From a virus, in IMG/VR virus record IMGVR_UViG_3300017727_000056, positions 1-35,935 of that record: DNA of 35,935 nucleotides, one strand, 5' to 3'. The notes below the pieces were generated by a model. The model saw only the letters and a list, made by a program, of their open reading frames with translations. It had not been told where the DNA came from and made no database searches. The position numbers and the translations under genes are program-made. The number at the start of each line of letters is the position of its first letter. Position 1 is the first letter of the stretch. Of the stretch, positions 1 through 6,708 are shown one piece after another.

Positions 1-367
1 ATACAAATTCTACATTAGGCATATCACCATATGTAGCATACTCCGGTGTTGTTGTGTTAGTTCTATCTCCACCGTTAGCAAAGATTACTTTGATGTCTCC
101 ATGTGTACTTAGCGTATGAAAAATTGCATGACAAGCACTATCGTCGCTGTCGTCAAATCCAATTACTTTATCTACAATTTCCATTTCTTGTATAAGTGCA
201 ATACGTTCTGTAAAGGGCATAAAGGGCCTACCTTTTTTACGTGTTAACCATTCGTCACTATTCACGCCGACAATAAGTTTGTCGCCGAGCTTCTTTGCTT
301 CTTTGAAATAGGCTAGATGCCCTGAGTGTAGTGGATCAAAGCCACCTGTTACTAATACAACGTTCAT
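1..367 (-). CDS. Cytidylyltransferase-like nucleotidyltransferase (C-terminus cut off by window edge)
   Basis: The reading frame starts at the ATG at 367 and runs off the left edge, so 122 residues are visible. The N-terminus carries GGFDPLHSGH (residues 8-17), the HxGH nucleotide-binding signature of the cytidylyltransferase-like superfamily (TagD, RfaE C-domain, CoaD relatives). These enzymes join a nucleotide to a phosphorylated small molecule, often activating a sugar or alcohol phosphate for glycan synthesis. The C-terminal signature lies outside the window, so the substrate cannot be judged. It is divergent to the sulfotransferase at 392 and shares a palindromic late-promoter region with it. 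No Shine-Dalgarno is present; ATTAAATA lies exactly 5 nt before the ATG. Family is secure, substrate unknown. Confidence 0.85.
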   Translation of the reverse strand, partial: MNVVLVTGGFDPLHSGHLAYFKEAKKLGDKLIVGVNSDEWLTRKKGRPFMPFTERIALIQEMEIVDKVIGFDDSDDSACHAIFHTLSTHGDIKVIFANGGDRTNTTTPEYATYGDMPNVEFV

Positions 368-372
368 AAGTA

Positions 373-380
373 TATTTAAT
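373..380 (-). promoter_or_regulatory. Late promoter core ATTAAATA for the nucleotidyltransferase
   Basis: On the minus strand ATTAAATA lies 5 nt before the ATG at 367. It forms one half of the perfect 14-bp palindrome TATTTAATTAAATA (373-386). It fits the T4-like late motif in its last six bases. No ribosome site follows, so the predicted transcript would be leaderless. Confidence 0.5.
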
Positions 381-386
381 TAAATA
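379..386 (+). promoter_or_regulatory. Late promoter core ATTAAATA for the sulfotransferase
   Basis: The plus-strand half of the 373-386 palindrome. The core ends 5 nt (GCAGT) before the ATG at 392. There is no Shine-Dalgarno. With T4 late spacing the start site would fall on the A of the ATG. Confidence 0.5.
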
Positions 387-391
387 GCAGT

Positions 392-973
392 ATGGCTATA
401 CATATTCCTGAGCATAACTTGACCTTTATTCATATTCCAAAGACAGGCGGCTCTAGTATACAAGATTGGTTATTAAAAAATAACAAATGCGTATATCCTA
501 AAAAATCAGTACATTGGAACGTTAGTCAGACTAAGGAACACTTTGTTAATGTTGGCAAAACATTTTGTGTAGTACGCAATCCATATGATTGGATGGTTAG
601 TTGGTTTGAATACGAACGTAAACTTACACCAAGATACATAGCAAAGTTAGGCAGTATACATAAACTTAATCTTGAGAAAGAGACTCACAACAAAGAACTT
701 CTTATTAAAAAACAGTCTATACTAGATAAAGGATTTAAATGTTATTTGTTAGAATATGGAATTAACATAACGTCACAATACAGTTGGGCAAATGATGTTG
801 ATATTGTATTACGTTTTCACAATTTAAATAATGATTTTAAACAACTGTTTAAAACTAACACTAACTTGCCTACAGTGAACACTACAGAACGTCAAGCCTG
901 GCCTAGTTATTACGATAAAGAATGTAAACAAATTATGTTAGATTATTTTAGTAAAGATTTTACCCTTTTATAA
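392..973 (+). CDS. Sulfotransferase-family protein
   Basis: A 193-residue protein with FIHIPKTGGSS at residues 12-22, the 5'-phosphosulfate-binding loop of PAPS-dependent sulfotransferases, and VVRNPYDWMVSWF around residue 60, the 3'-phosphate-binding motif. Such enzymes move sulfate from PAPS to a hydroxyl, commonly on a carbohydrate. It lies among sugar- and glycan-modifying genes, so sulfation of a surface glycan is a reasonable inference; the acceptor is unknown. Its last 31 bases overlap the 3' end of the opposite-strand gene at 943. A second, diverged member of the family is at 12441-13088. Confidence 0.85.
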   Translation: MAIHIPEHNLTFIHIPKTGGSSIQDWLLKNNKCVYPKKSVHWNVSQTKEHFVNVGKTFCVVRNPYDWMVSWFEYERKLTPRYIAKLGSIHKLNLEKETHNKELLIKKQSILDKGFKCYLLEYGINITSQYSWANDVDIVLRFHNLNNDFKQLFKTNTNLPTVNTTERQAWPSYYDKECKQIMLDYFSKDFTLL

Positions 974-1713
974 AACTCTCTATTTAAAGATCTACAATCT
1001 TCTAAATATCCACTAACATGCCGATCACCTTTATAATTTTTCCAGTTATCAACAGAATCAATAATAGTAGGTTTATTTTTAAAGTTTTGAAACTTAGTAG
1101 TCCAACTAACTACACGAACATCTCTGTTTAATAACAATCCCCAATAAGCGCCATGATAACTGTCTGTTACAATAGTCTTACCAGATCCTAAAAATTCTAT
1201 AACTTCGTCAAAGTTTGTATTAGTATTATGCATAACAGTATCACTTTCAGGATAAGTATCAGCCGACCGCGTTCTGTGTAAGAAAAATACAGTGTCTTTA
1301 GTTGCCGTATACGTTTTATCAAATGCAGGGTGCATACAACTAACACATGGCAAATATTCAGCTGTCCTATTACTAAAGTAATCTCTAACTCCGTACAGTG
1401 TAGATTGCGTTAACCAATCCGGCCACCAAAAGTTTTCTTTAAAACTAAAGTTATGTCCAATGCCCCAAACTATTAAATTTTTATAATTTTGTTTATCTAT
1501 GTGTGCTGTGTATTTGTTAAAGTATTTTCTAATAAGTCCGCCACCACCTATAATAATAGTTTTATTATTTAGGTCATACTTTGTACATTTAGAAATACAA
1601 TCACTAGTAACGTTTGCAAAGTTAAAATAACGACTAGGATTACAATACATATCCCCTACATTATTATCGCCTTTTTTATAGTGAAATTCTAAGATCTTCT
1701 CTTGTGGAACCAT
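943..1713 (-). CDS. Polysaccharide pyruvyl transferase-like protein
   Basis: A 256-residue protein. The N-terminus has KKGDNNVGD, the middle has IIIGGGGLIRKYF, and the C-terminal half has VTDSYHGAYWGLLL. This Gly-rich strand plus the S-x-HG-A-x-WG motif is typical of the polysaccharide pyruvyl transferase family (CsaB/WcaK/AmsJ type), which adds ketal pyruvate to sugars. The ATG at 1713 lies inside the 3' end of the upstream methyltransferase (25-nt overlap), so the two are probably translationally coupled. Together with the neighbouring sulfotransferase and FkbM genes it suggests decoration of a glycan with charged or capped groups. Family fairly secure; donor and acceptor unknown. Confidence 0.75.
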   Translation of the reverse strand: MVPQEKILEFHYKKGDNNVGDMYCNPSRYFNFANVTSDCISKCTKYDLNNKTIIIGGGGLIRKYFNKYTAHIDKQNYKNLIVWGIGHNFSFKENFWWPDWLTQSTLYGVRDYFSNRTAEYLPCVSCMHPAFDKTYTATKDTVFFLHRTRSADTYPESDTVMHNTNTNFDEVIEFLGSGKTIVTDSYHGAYWGLLLNRDVRVVSWTTKFQNFKNKPTIIDSVDNWKNYKGDRHVSGYLEDCRSLNREFYKRVKSLLK

Positions 1714-2279
1714 GTGTCGTAGTCTACCTCAGCAAAGGGAATGTCTTCTTTTACAAACCAAGTTTCAAATATTCTAGTTGGCACTTTATGCCATACATCT
1801 CTAACAGCTACTTTGTAGCCTAATGGAATCAAGTAATTGCAAGCAATAGTATGATAGTCTTCTTCACACTGATATCTATCATGCTCAAATGTAATTACAT
1901 CAAATGTAATGCCATCACCAATTACTTTTTGTAATGCTTTAAATGTATTTTCAGGAGGCTCAATATCTATTGACAAATAATTAATATGTTTAGGCAAATT
2001 TAAATCTTCAAGGGCATTTTTGTAATTAAACTTTATAGCATCGCCCCAGTATATAGGATTTGTTCTTTGTGGACAATTATCCCATTCTGACTTATATTGC
2101 ATATCAAATTCAATACTAAATCCCTTCCAGTTTTGTAACACTTCTAAGTTGTATGTGTTACTGCGCTTTCTTGGAAGGTGACCTCCTATTTCAATATAAG
2201 TACCGCCCATACCAATGCAATCAGAAGCAAACATATCCTGTCCTGCTTGACTACATTTTCTCCATTTCTCTCGTTTCAT
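1689..2279 (-). CDS. FkbM-like SAM-dependent methyltransferase
   Basis: A 196-residue protein. SQAGQDMF at residues 10-17, then YIEIGGHLPRKRSNTY and WKGFSIEFD, match the start of the FkbM-type fold (motif I with the acidic end of strand 2). YLSIDIEPPE and FDVITFEHD fit the later strands. FkbM enzymes usually O-methylate sugars or hydroxyls. The motif-I loop reads EIGGH instead of the usual D-G-G/A-N, so the family call is good but activity is less certain than for the gene at 2981. AAAGGATC precedes the ATG at 2279. Its 3' end overlaps the pyruvyl-transferase-like start. Confidence 0.7.
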   Translation of the reverse strand: MKREKWRKCSQAGQDMFASDCIGMGGTYIEIGGHLPRKRSNTYNLEVLQNWKGFSIEFDMQYKSEWDNCPQRTNPIYWGDAIKFNYKNALEDLNLPKHINYLSIDIEPPENTFKALQKVIGDGITFDVITFEHDRYQCEEDYHTIACNYLIPLGYKVAVRDVWHKVPTRIFETWFVKEDIPFAEVDYDTWFHKRRS

Positions 2280-2300
2280 CGTGATCCTTTAAACTACGTA

Positions 2301-2308
2301 TATAAATA
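2301..2308 (+). promoter_or_regulatory. Consensus T4-type late promoter TATAAATA
   Basis: An exact match to the T4 late promoter TATAAATA. It ends 5 nt (TATTT) before the ATG at 2314. No ribosome site lies between, which predicts a leaderless late mRNA. Confidence 0.65.
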
Positions 2309-2313
2309 TATTT

Positions 2314-2997
2314 ATGAGAATACTTTATGCCACCGGCACAAGCAGATCCTACTTTTCAACAATAACTGGTTATACACTGCCTTCTTGGAAGTATTTAATC
2401 GGAGATAAAATTGTATACCTTGATGAAGATTTTAAAATTCCTTCATTTAAAACAAGGTCAATAATGTTTGAAAAATGGAAAAAACCAAGTCTGTTTAGTG
2501 CATCAGAAGAAAAGTTTTATAGAAAAAGTAGATGCATTGTACAAGCATTAGAAGACGGTTGGAAATACGACTATGTTATCTGGATAGATGGTGATGTTGA
2601 AGTTACTAAACAACCTAATTTGTTAGAAATTTTACCAAATAGTAATGAGCTAGTAAGTGCAGTACGGAAGCCTGGTAAAGACGGAACAGGACTTGATAGT
2701 GGGTTTGTTGCATTCAATATGAAACACAAATCACTTGGTGTATTTTTATCAGAGTATACATCATTCTGGCTTGACAAAGAACGGCTTAGAGCATTGCCTT
2801 ACAGATATGATGCACCTGTGTTGGAAGAAATATTAAAAAAGTATACTTGGCGTAATTTACTTAATGATGATTATGATGGTGATAATCCGGAAAAGAAACA
2901 TCATTGTGGGTTTGATGGTAGTGTATTAGAAAAGTATTTTTTACACTATTGGGGCAAAAAACTTAAACAACAAAGATTTTCTAACAAGAAAAGATAG
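2314..2997 (+). CDS. Glycosyltransferase-like protein with DxD motif
   Basis: A 227-residue protein. The segment YDYVIWIDGDVEV (roughly residues 85-97) has the hydrophobic strand followed by DGD, the metal- and nucleotide-sugar-binding DxD of GT-A glycosyltransferases. Further on come DSGFVAFNM and a C-terminal H-H-C-G-F-D-G-S stretch that may complete the active site. I infer transfer of a sugar to a glycan or protein. The fold match is by motif only, so the exact GT family is open. It is flanked on the opposite strand by two FkbM-like methyltransferases; the 3' ends overlap by 17 bases with the gene at 2981. Confidence 0.6.
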   Translation: MRILYATGTSRSYFSTITGYTLPSWKYLIGDKIVYLDEDFKIPSFKTRSIMFEKWKKPSLFSASEEKFYRKSRCIVQALEDGWKYDYVIWIDGDVEVTKQPNLLEILPNSNELVSAVRKPGKDGTGLDSGFVAFNMKHKSLGVFLSEYTSFWLDKERLRALPYRYDAPVLEEILKKYTWRNLLNDDYDGDNPEKKHHCGFDGSVLEKYFLHYWGKKLKQQRFSNKKR

Positions 2998-3649
2998 CAT
3001 CATTGTGTCCTTGCCAAATCATTTTATAACCGTGTGTCTTTAAAATTTTATTAGTTCTATCGTGGACACTTTGATCTCCACCTTTGTCAATAGGCATAAA
3101 CTCAATACATAATAACGGTTTGTATTTTCTAATAGTGTTTCTTGCACCTTCTAATACATCTGCTTCATATCCTTCACAGTCTATTTTAATACAAGAAATA
3201 TTTTTAAATCTAAAATCGTCTAACGGTTTAACTGGTATATTAGTGCAAATCTCGTTACCTTTTCTTGGTTTAGGTTTGTCTGCAATTTTAAATGTTCCGG
3301 TATTGTTCAAACGACCAATCATTTCTACTTCGCCTGACTTGCTACCTAATGCACAGTCATACAGCTCTATATTATCGTAACCGTGAACATTACGTACTAA
3401 GCATTCATTGTTTAATGGAACAGGCTCAAATGCAAAAACTTTATTAAAGTTCTTGGCAAACGCTACAGCAAATAATCCTACATTAGCACCAGCATCAATT
3501 ACATTGCCTGTCGTCTCAGATAGTTTAACAATTTTAGCTATGTACTTTGTTTGAAAATTATGACCGTATGGTGTGTGTTCTTTATTAATACAATGTTTTG
3601 TAAAAAGTATATCGCTGGTTGGTAAATGAAATCTGCCAATTCTTTTCAT
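2981..3649 (-). CDS. FkbM family methyltransferase
   Basis: A 222-residue protein with a clear Rossmann methyltransferase pattern: VIDAGANVGLFAVAFA (SAM motif I, about residues 51-66), VFAFEPVPLN (acidic residue for the ribose), CIKIDCEGYEADVLEGA (the D-x-E-G-x-E FkbM hallmark) and KPLLCIEF. Likely an O-methyltransferase acting on a sugar or small metabolite. GGAGA lies 7 nt before the ATG, and a consensus TATAAATA late promoter overlaps the stop codon of uvsY just upstream, so this gene can be expressed independently of the recombination block. Confidence 0.85.
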   Translation of the reverse strand: MKRIGRFHLPTSDILFTKHCINKEHTPYGHNFQTKYIAKIVKLSETTGNVIDAGANVGLFAVAFAKNFNKVFAFEPVPLNNECLVRNVHGYDNIELYDCALGSKSGEVEMIGRLNNTGTFKIADKPKPRKGNEICTNIPVKPLDDFRFKNISCIKIDCEGYEADVLEGARNTIRKYKPLLCIEFMPIDKGGDQSVHDRTNKILKTHGYKMIWQGHNDAIFSC

Positions 3650-3665
3650 AATAAGTCTCCGTTAT

Positions 3666-3673
3666 TATTTATA
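3666..3673 (-). promoter_or_regulatory. Consensus late promoter TATAAATA upstream of the FkbM gene
   Basis: An exact TATAAATA on the minus strand, 16 nt before the ATG at 3649, with GGAGA between them. It overlaps the uvsY stop codon (TAA ATA). This is the class with a normal ribosome site, unlike the 5-nt class. Confidence 0.7.
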
Positions 3674-4124
3674 AACTAGCATCTTCCATACCTGCAACAC
3701 GCAATTTAACTACGTTAGTAATTTGCCATTGCTTTTGGTCAAGTGCTTTGAGAACTCCTAACCATTTGTTACGCATTAGCGCAAACTCATTAATAATCTT
3801 TTCGTAGTCAACGACATCTGCCTCGCCGTCGACGTATTTTTCTACATCGCGACTAGACAGAGCTCGTTGATAATTTTCAAGATATTTCTTAAAGTATGAA
3901 CTACGCAACCTGCGTAGCTCAATATTTAGATAGTGTAATATTGCTTCAATTTCTTGAAGTTGATTAAATCGGTGTTCAACAATGCCTGGCATACTAGCGG
4001 CCGCTCTTTCAACGTTACCTACCAATTTACATTCTGCACGAGCATCAGTTAATTCATGCTCATAGTGTGCAACTGCATCTGGTATTTTACTTACGTCTCT
4101 TGATACTTCGCTATACCAACCCAT
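3669..4124 (-). CDS. uvsY: UvsY recombination mediator
   Basis: A 151-residue protein close in length to T4 UvsY (137). The core LRRLRSSYFKKYLENYQRALSSRDVEKYVDGEAD region (about residues 70-105) matches the conserved UvsY block of marine T4-like phages, followed by EFALMRNKWLGVL. UvsY helps load UvsX recombinase onto gp32-coated single-stranded DNA. It lies 3 nt downstream of the 75-residue gene, in the order 32-uvsX-small gene-uvsY, the arrangement I associate with marine T4-like phages. Expression is probably from the gene 32/uvsX transcripts. Confidence 0.88.
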   Translation of the reverse strand: MGWYSEVSRDVSKIPDAVAHYEHELTDARAECKLVGNVERAAASMPGIVEHRFNQLQEIEAILHYLNIELRRLRSSYFKKYLENYQRALSSRDVEKYVDGEADVVDYEKIINEFALMRNKWLGVLKALDQKQWQITNVVKLRVAGMEDASL

Positions 4125-4127
4125 TAT

Positions 4128-4355
4128 TTAATCCCAATCATCATCTTGTTCACTATCTGTTTCGTCTATTTCTAGATAATACCGGATGGCATCATCTAAT
4201 TTATTGTCTACCCCAAAGGTGCTTTGGAATACGTGATCTGATACTCCGTAATCTGCAAGTAAGTCAACATAACGTTCCGCGGCCATCTCAACATGCTTCT
4301 TGTCAAGATATTCCTTAAAAAGTGTCCATATATCAGCAATCTGTTCTTCAGTCAT
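4128..4355 (-). CDS. Conserved hypothetical small acidic protein between uvsX and uvsY
   Basis: A 75-residue acidic protein with a mostly helical look and an Asp/Glu-rich tail (DETDSEQDDDWD). No enzyme motif is visible. It starts inside the 3' end of uvsX (8-nt overlap) with GAGGAA upstream, and stops 3 nt before uvsY, so it is almost certainly co-translated with both recombination proteins. Small genes of this kind sit between uvsX and uvsY in related marine phages. A role tied to recombination is guessed from position only. Confidence 0.75.
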   Translation of the reverse strand: MTEEQIADIWTLFKEYLDKKHVEMAAERYVDLLADYGVSDHVFQSTFGVDNKLDDAIRYYLEIDETDSEQDDDWD

Positions 4356-5448
4356 TAGTAGCTAGTTCCTCGATAGGTTGTATTTCGTCTTCGCTGTCTG
4401 CGTCGAGTGTTTCAGAGGTATTTACCATAGTTGTTTCTTTTACTAGGTAATCTGACATAACCTTATCGAGATTTTCGCCAATCCACTTTTTACGATAGTC
4501 AAGAATTTCTTCACCATCTAGTGTAGTGTATGCAAGTCTATTGCCTTGCTTTTTAATAATGCCTTTTGCTTCAAACAATTCAAGCAAACCACTATAAGGG
4601 TTCATGCCTGTTTCATAAGGAATCTTCACTTGCACACCTTCAAAAGGTTTTGCATAACGAGTCTTCATTACTTTACAACCTGCTCTAATACCCATTACTT
4701 GACTGATTTTATTGCCGTCTTCGTCTTCTTTTAGTTTCAACTTCTTCATTGCAACAACAATACTTGATGCATAGATAAAGCCTTGACCGCCACTAATCTT
4801 ATCATCTGGATCAAACATATCCTGTGATGCATAAGTGTGGTTAGTACATACTAAGCCTACATTGTGTGAGCCAATCATGTTAACAGTATTACGGACTAAT
4901 GAAGTTAGTGCTTTAGGCTTACGACCCATATCACCTTTCATATCACCTTTGTTAAATTGATCAACGTCTGTAGGTGTTAGTAACATACCTAAACTATCAA
5001 TAACAAACAACACCTTAGGACGTTCTTCTTCGTCCATTGCTTTGTAGTCAATCATAAACGTACTAATAGTTTTAGCAACGTCATCAATCATACTCATGTT
5101 TAGTTTTAATAGTTTTTCTTCTGAGGTATCAACATCAAGAGCATGTAACCAGCTTTCGTCAAGTGCATTCTCTGAGTCAATTAGTACTACAAAGATGCCT
5201 TGATCTTGTGCCGCTTTTACAATGTTACCTGCACAGATATATGATTTACCTGCACCAGACTCTCCTGCAAAAACTGTAACCTTACCCATTGGAACACCTC
5301 TATGGAAGTCACCGCTGATAAGATAGTTGAGTGCAAAGTTGCCTGTACTAATCCAGTCAGTAGGATCATTAAAACCACTACTCATACCTGAAATAGATTT
5401 TGTTAGACTGTTCCGAAACTTACTCGGATCAAACGATTTATTAGCCAT
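4348..5448 (-). CDS. uvsX: UvsX RecA-like recombinase
   Basis: A 366-residue protein with the RecA core. Walker A GESGAGKSY is at residues 62-70 and Walker B VLFVIDSLG has Asp151. TNHTYASQDMFDPDDKISGGQG covers the L2/DNA-binding region. UvsX forms filaments on single-stranded DNA and performs strand exchange for repair and recombination-dependent replication. TAGGAGAAA lies just before the ATG at 5448. It is downstream of gene 32 across a 98-base spacer with a large inverted repeat. Length is typical (T4 UvsX is about 390). Confidence 0.95.
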   Translation of the reverse strand: MANKSFDPSKFRNSLTKSISGMSSGFNDPTDWISTGNFALNYLISGDFHRGVPMGKVTVFAGESGAGKSYICAGNIVKAAQDQGIFVVLIDSENALDESWLHALDVDTSEEKLLKLNMSMIDDVAKTISTFMIDYKAMDEEERPKVLFVIDSLGMLLTPTDVDQFNKGDMKGDMGRKPKALTSLVRNTVNMIGSHNVGLVCTNHTYASQDMFDPDDKISGGQGFIYASSIVVAMKKLKLKEDEDGNKISQVMGIRAGCKVMKTRYAKPFEGVQVKIPYETGMNPYSGLLELFEAKGIIKKQGNRLAYTTLDGEEILDYRKKWIGENLDKVMSDYLVKETTMVNTSETLDADSEDEIQPIEELATND

Positions 5449-5470
5449 ATTTTTCTCCTATCTAAAAAGT

Positions 5471-5539
5471 GCCGTTACTAGCGTTTGGAGTGTTGACAGG
5501 TAAACCATGAATCTCTGCTCCGGTTTTGCTAGTAACGGT
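5471..5539 (-). terminator. Large stem-loop between gene 32 and uvsX, possible terminator/attenuator
   Basis: The 12-base arms 5471-5482 (GCCGTTACTAGC) and 5528-5539 (GCTAGTAACGGT) are inverted complements except for one G-T pair position. An inner AAACC/GGTTT pair is at 5502-5506 and 5522-5526. On the transcribed minus strand the second arm is followed by CACTTTTTAG, a short U run. This could reduce read-through from gene 32 into uvsX, or stabilise the gene 32 mRNA 3' end. The loop is long (about 45 nt) for a simple terminator. Confidence 0.45.
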
Positions 5540-5546
5540 AATTGTT

Positions 5547-6554
5547 TTATTGTCCTTGACGTGCTCTAATCATTTGTAAAATGTCTTGAGCGTTGCCGCT
5601 TTCTGCAGGGGCTGCCGCTGGTGCCGCTTCTGCTACTGGAGCAGTTGCCGCTGGTGCCGCCTCTGGAGTTGGAGCAGGTGTTGCTACTGGTGCTACTGGA
5701 GCACTTTGGCTAACTGCTGTCGCGTTTGGGCTTGCCGCTCTCTGCGGATCACCTGTACGTTGCGCCATTCCTGCTGGACGGAAATATTGTCCCCAACGAT
5801 CCATATCAAATGCTTCACCGTCTACTGACGCTTCAAACATTTCTGACATGACCTTTAGTTCTACATCTCCTGGCTTTTTAGGAAGGAAGTCACTTAGATT
5901 ATATAATCCGTGTGCATTAACTGCCGCCATTTGCGCATCGTCTAATGGACGCTCTCTACGTGCCCAATTACTTGTGCTATAGTCTGCGTATCCACCTTTT
6001 GATGTTTTGTTTAGACGGAAGTCTACACCAGCAGTATAATCTGTTGGCAATTCTTCCATATCTGGGTCCATAAGGGCCTGCTTAATGATATTGAAGATTT
6101 GTGGACCAATAATAAAGCGTCTGATTGGATTCTCAGGTGCTTGATCATCGGCAATTGGATTGTCTACTACAAACCCTTGGAAGATATAACTACGTTTCTT
6201 CCAGTATTTACGACCCATGTCTTCTAGACTTGGATCTTTAAACCAACCACGTACCTCTTGTAGAATGTTACAGCTTTCGCCATACATTTCCATACATGGT
6301 ACTTGTACCTGTACTGGACGTGAATCAGTTTGACCTTTTACACCAGCAAATGGAAGTTTGATTACCAAACGTTCAGCCCAGAAAAAAGTATTATCTGTGT
6401 TGCCGTCTGGAAGGAAACGTAGAGTTGAACTCTCGCCTTCTTTCATATTCCAAAATGGGTAAATTGCGTTATCACCACCGCCTGACTGACGGTTACCTGA
6501 AGCGCCTGCTTCTTGCTCTTTGAGCTTTGCTCGGATTTCTGCTAATGATGCCAT
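5547..6554 (-). CDS. 32: gp32 single-stranded DNA-binding protein
   Basis: A 335-residue protein. The N-terminal MASLAEIRAKLKEQEAG resembles the basic cooperativity segment, and FWNMKEGESSTLRFLPDG begins the OB-fold core, with many aromatic residues on the DNA-binding face. Only Cys87 and Cys95 are visible where T4 gp32 has its His/three-Cys zinc site, so the zinc site is probably incomplete. Residues about 275-317 form a long Ala/Pro/Val-rich low-complexity linker, followed by NAQDILQMIRARQGQ. T4 gp32 is 301 residues. It coats ssDNA in replication, repair and recombination. TATAGGAGGC precedes the ATG. A consensus sigma-70 promoter and a leader hairpin lie upstream. Confidence 0.93.
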   Translation of the reverse strand: MASLAEIRAKLKEQEAGASGNRQSGGGDNAIYPFWNMKEGESSTLRFLPDGNTDNTFFWAERLVIKLPFAGVKGQTDSRPVQVQVPCMEMYGESCNILQEVRGWFKDPSLEDMGRKYWKKRSYIFQGFVVDNPIADDQAPENPIRRFIIGPQIFNIIKQALMDPDMEELPTDYTAGVDFRLNKTSKGGYADYSTSNWARRERPLDDAQMAAVNAHGLYNLSDFLPKKPGDVELKVMSEMFEASVDGEAFDMDRWGQYFRPAGMAQRTGDPQRAASPNATAVSQSAPVAPVATPAPTPEAAPAATAPVAEAAPAAAPAESGNAQDILQMIRARQGQ

Positions 6555-6586
6555 AGTTATGCCTCCTATAAATGTTGCCTATGTGC

Positions 6587-6604
6587 AGTAGCTATATTGC
6601 TACT
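6587..6604 (-). promoter_or_regulatory. Hairpin in gene 32 leader, candidate autoregulatory site
   Basis: On the minus strand AGTAGC-AATATA-GCTACT forms a perfect 6-bp stem with a 6-nt loop. It sits between the sigma-70 promoter and the gene 32 ribosome site, about 32 nt before the ATG. T4 gp32 represses its own mRNA through a structured leader; this hairpin is placed to play a similar role. That function is inferred from position only. Confidence 0.45.
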
Positions 6605-6633
6605 AGTGCCTTTTAGTTTGTAGCACAGTTCTT

Positions 6634-6662
6634 ATTATATGCTATTCTACAAACTTTGTCAA
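6634..6662 (-). promoter_or_regulatory. Consensus sigma-70 promoter for gene 32
   Basis: Minus strand TTGACA (6657-6662), 17-nt spacer, TATAAT (6634-6639): an exact match in both boxes with ideal spacing. It lies about 80 nt before the gene 32 ATG. This would be read by host RNA polymerase without phage factors, fitting early or middle expression of the 32-uvsX-uvsY block. Confidence 0.9.
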
Positions 6663-6686
6663 GTCTTTTTTGAAGAAAAACTAAAA

Positions 6687-6702
6687 AAACTTATAAAAGT
6701 TT
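6687..6702 (-). terminator. Weak A/T hairpin after the 668-residue gene
   Basis: On the minus strand AAACTT-TTAT-AAGTTT is followed by more T residues, 7 nt after the stop codon of the large unknown gene. The stem has only A-T pairs apart from one G-C pair, so it would be a weak terminator. It lies at the boundary between the late array and the gene 32 promoter, where a terminator would be expected. Confidence 0.35.
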
Positions 6703-6708
6703 AGCCAA

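Noticed and set aside
2178-2408. 76-residue plus-strand open frame
   Set aside because: It lies over the start of a clear methyltransferase on the other strand and the start of the glycosyltransferase gene; no ribosome site and no recognisable sequence.
4125-4132. ATTAAATA directly before the uvsY ATG on the minus strand
   Set aside because: It touches the ATG with no spacer, so a late start would fall inside the gene. It arises from the stop codon of the upstream gene and is not counted as a promoter.
5449-5546. A coding-looking open frame on the minus strand between gene 32 and uvsX
   Set aside because: It reads about 30 sensible residues but has no ATG, GTG or TTG start, and gp32 already has a normal end. 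The inverted repeat explains the region better.
5593-5982. 129-residue plus-strand frame rich in Ala/Gly
   Set aside because: It is the antisense of the Ala/Pro linker of gp32; its length is a by-product of the low-complexity repeat.
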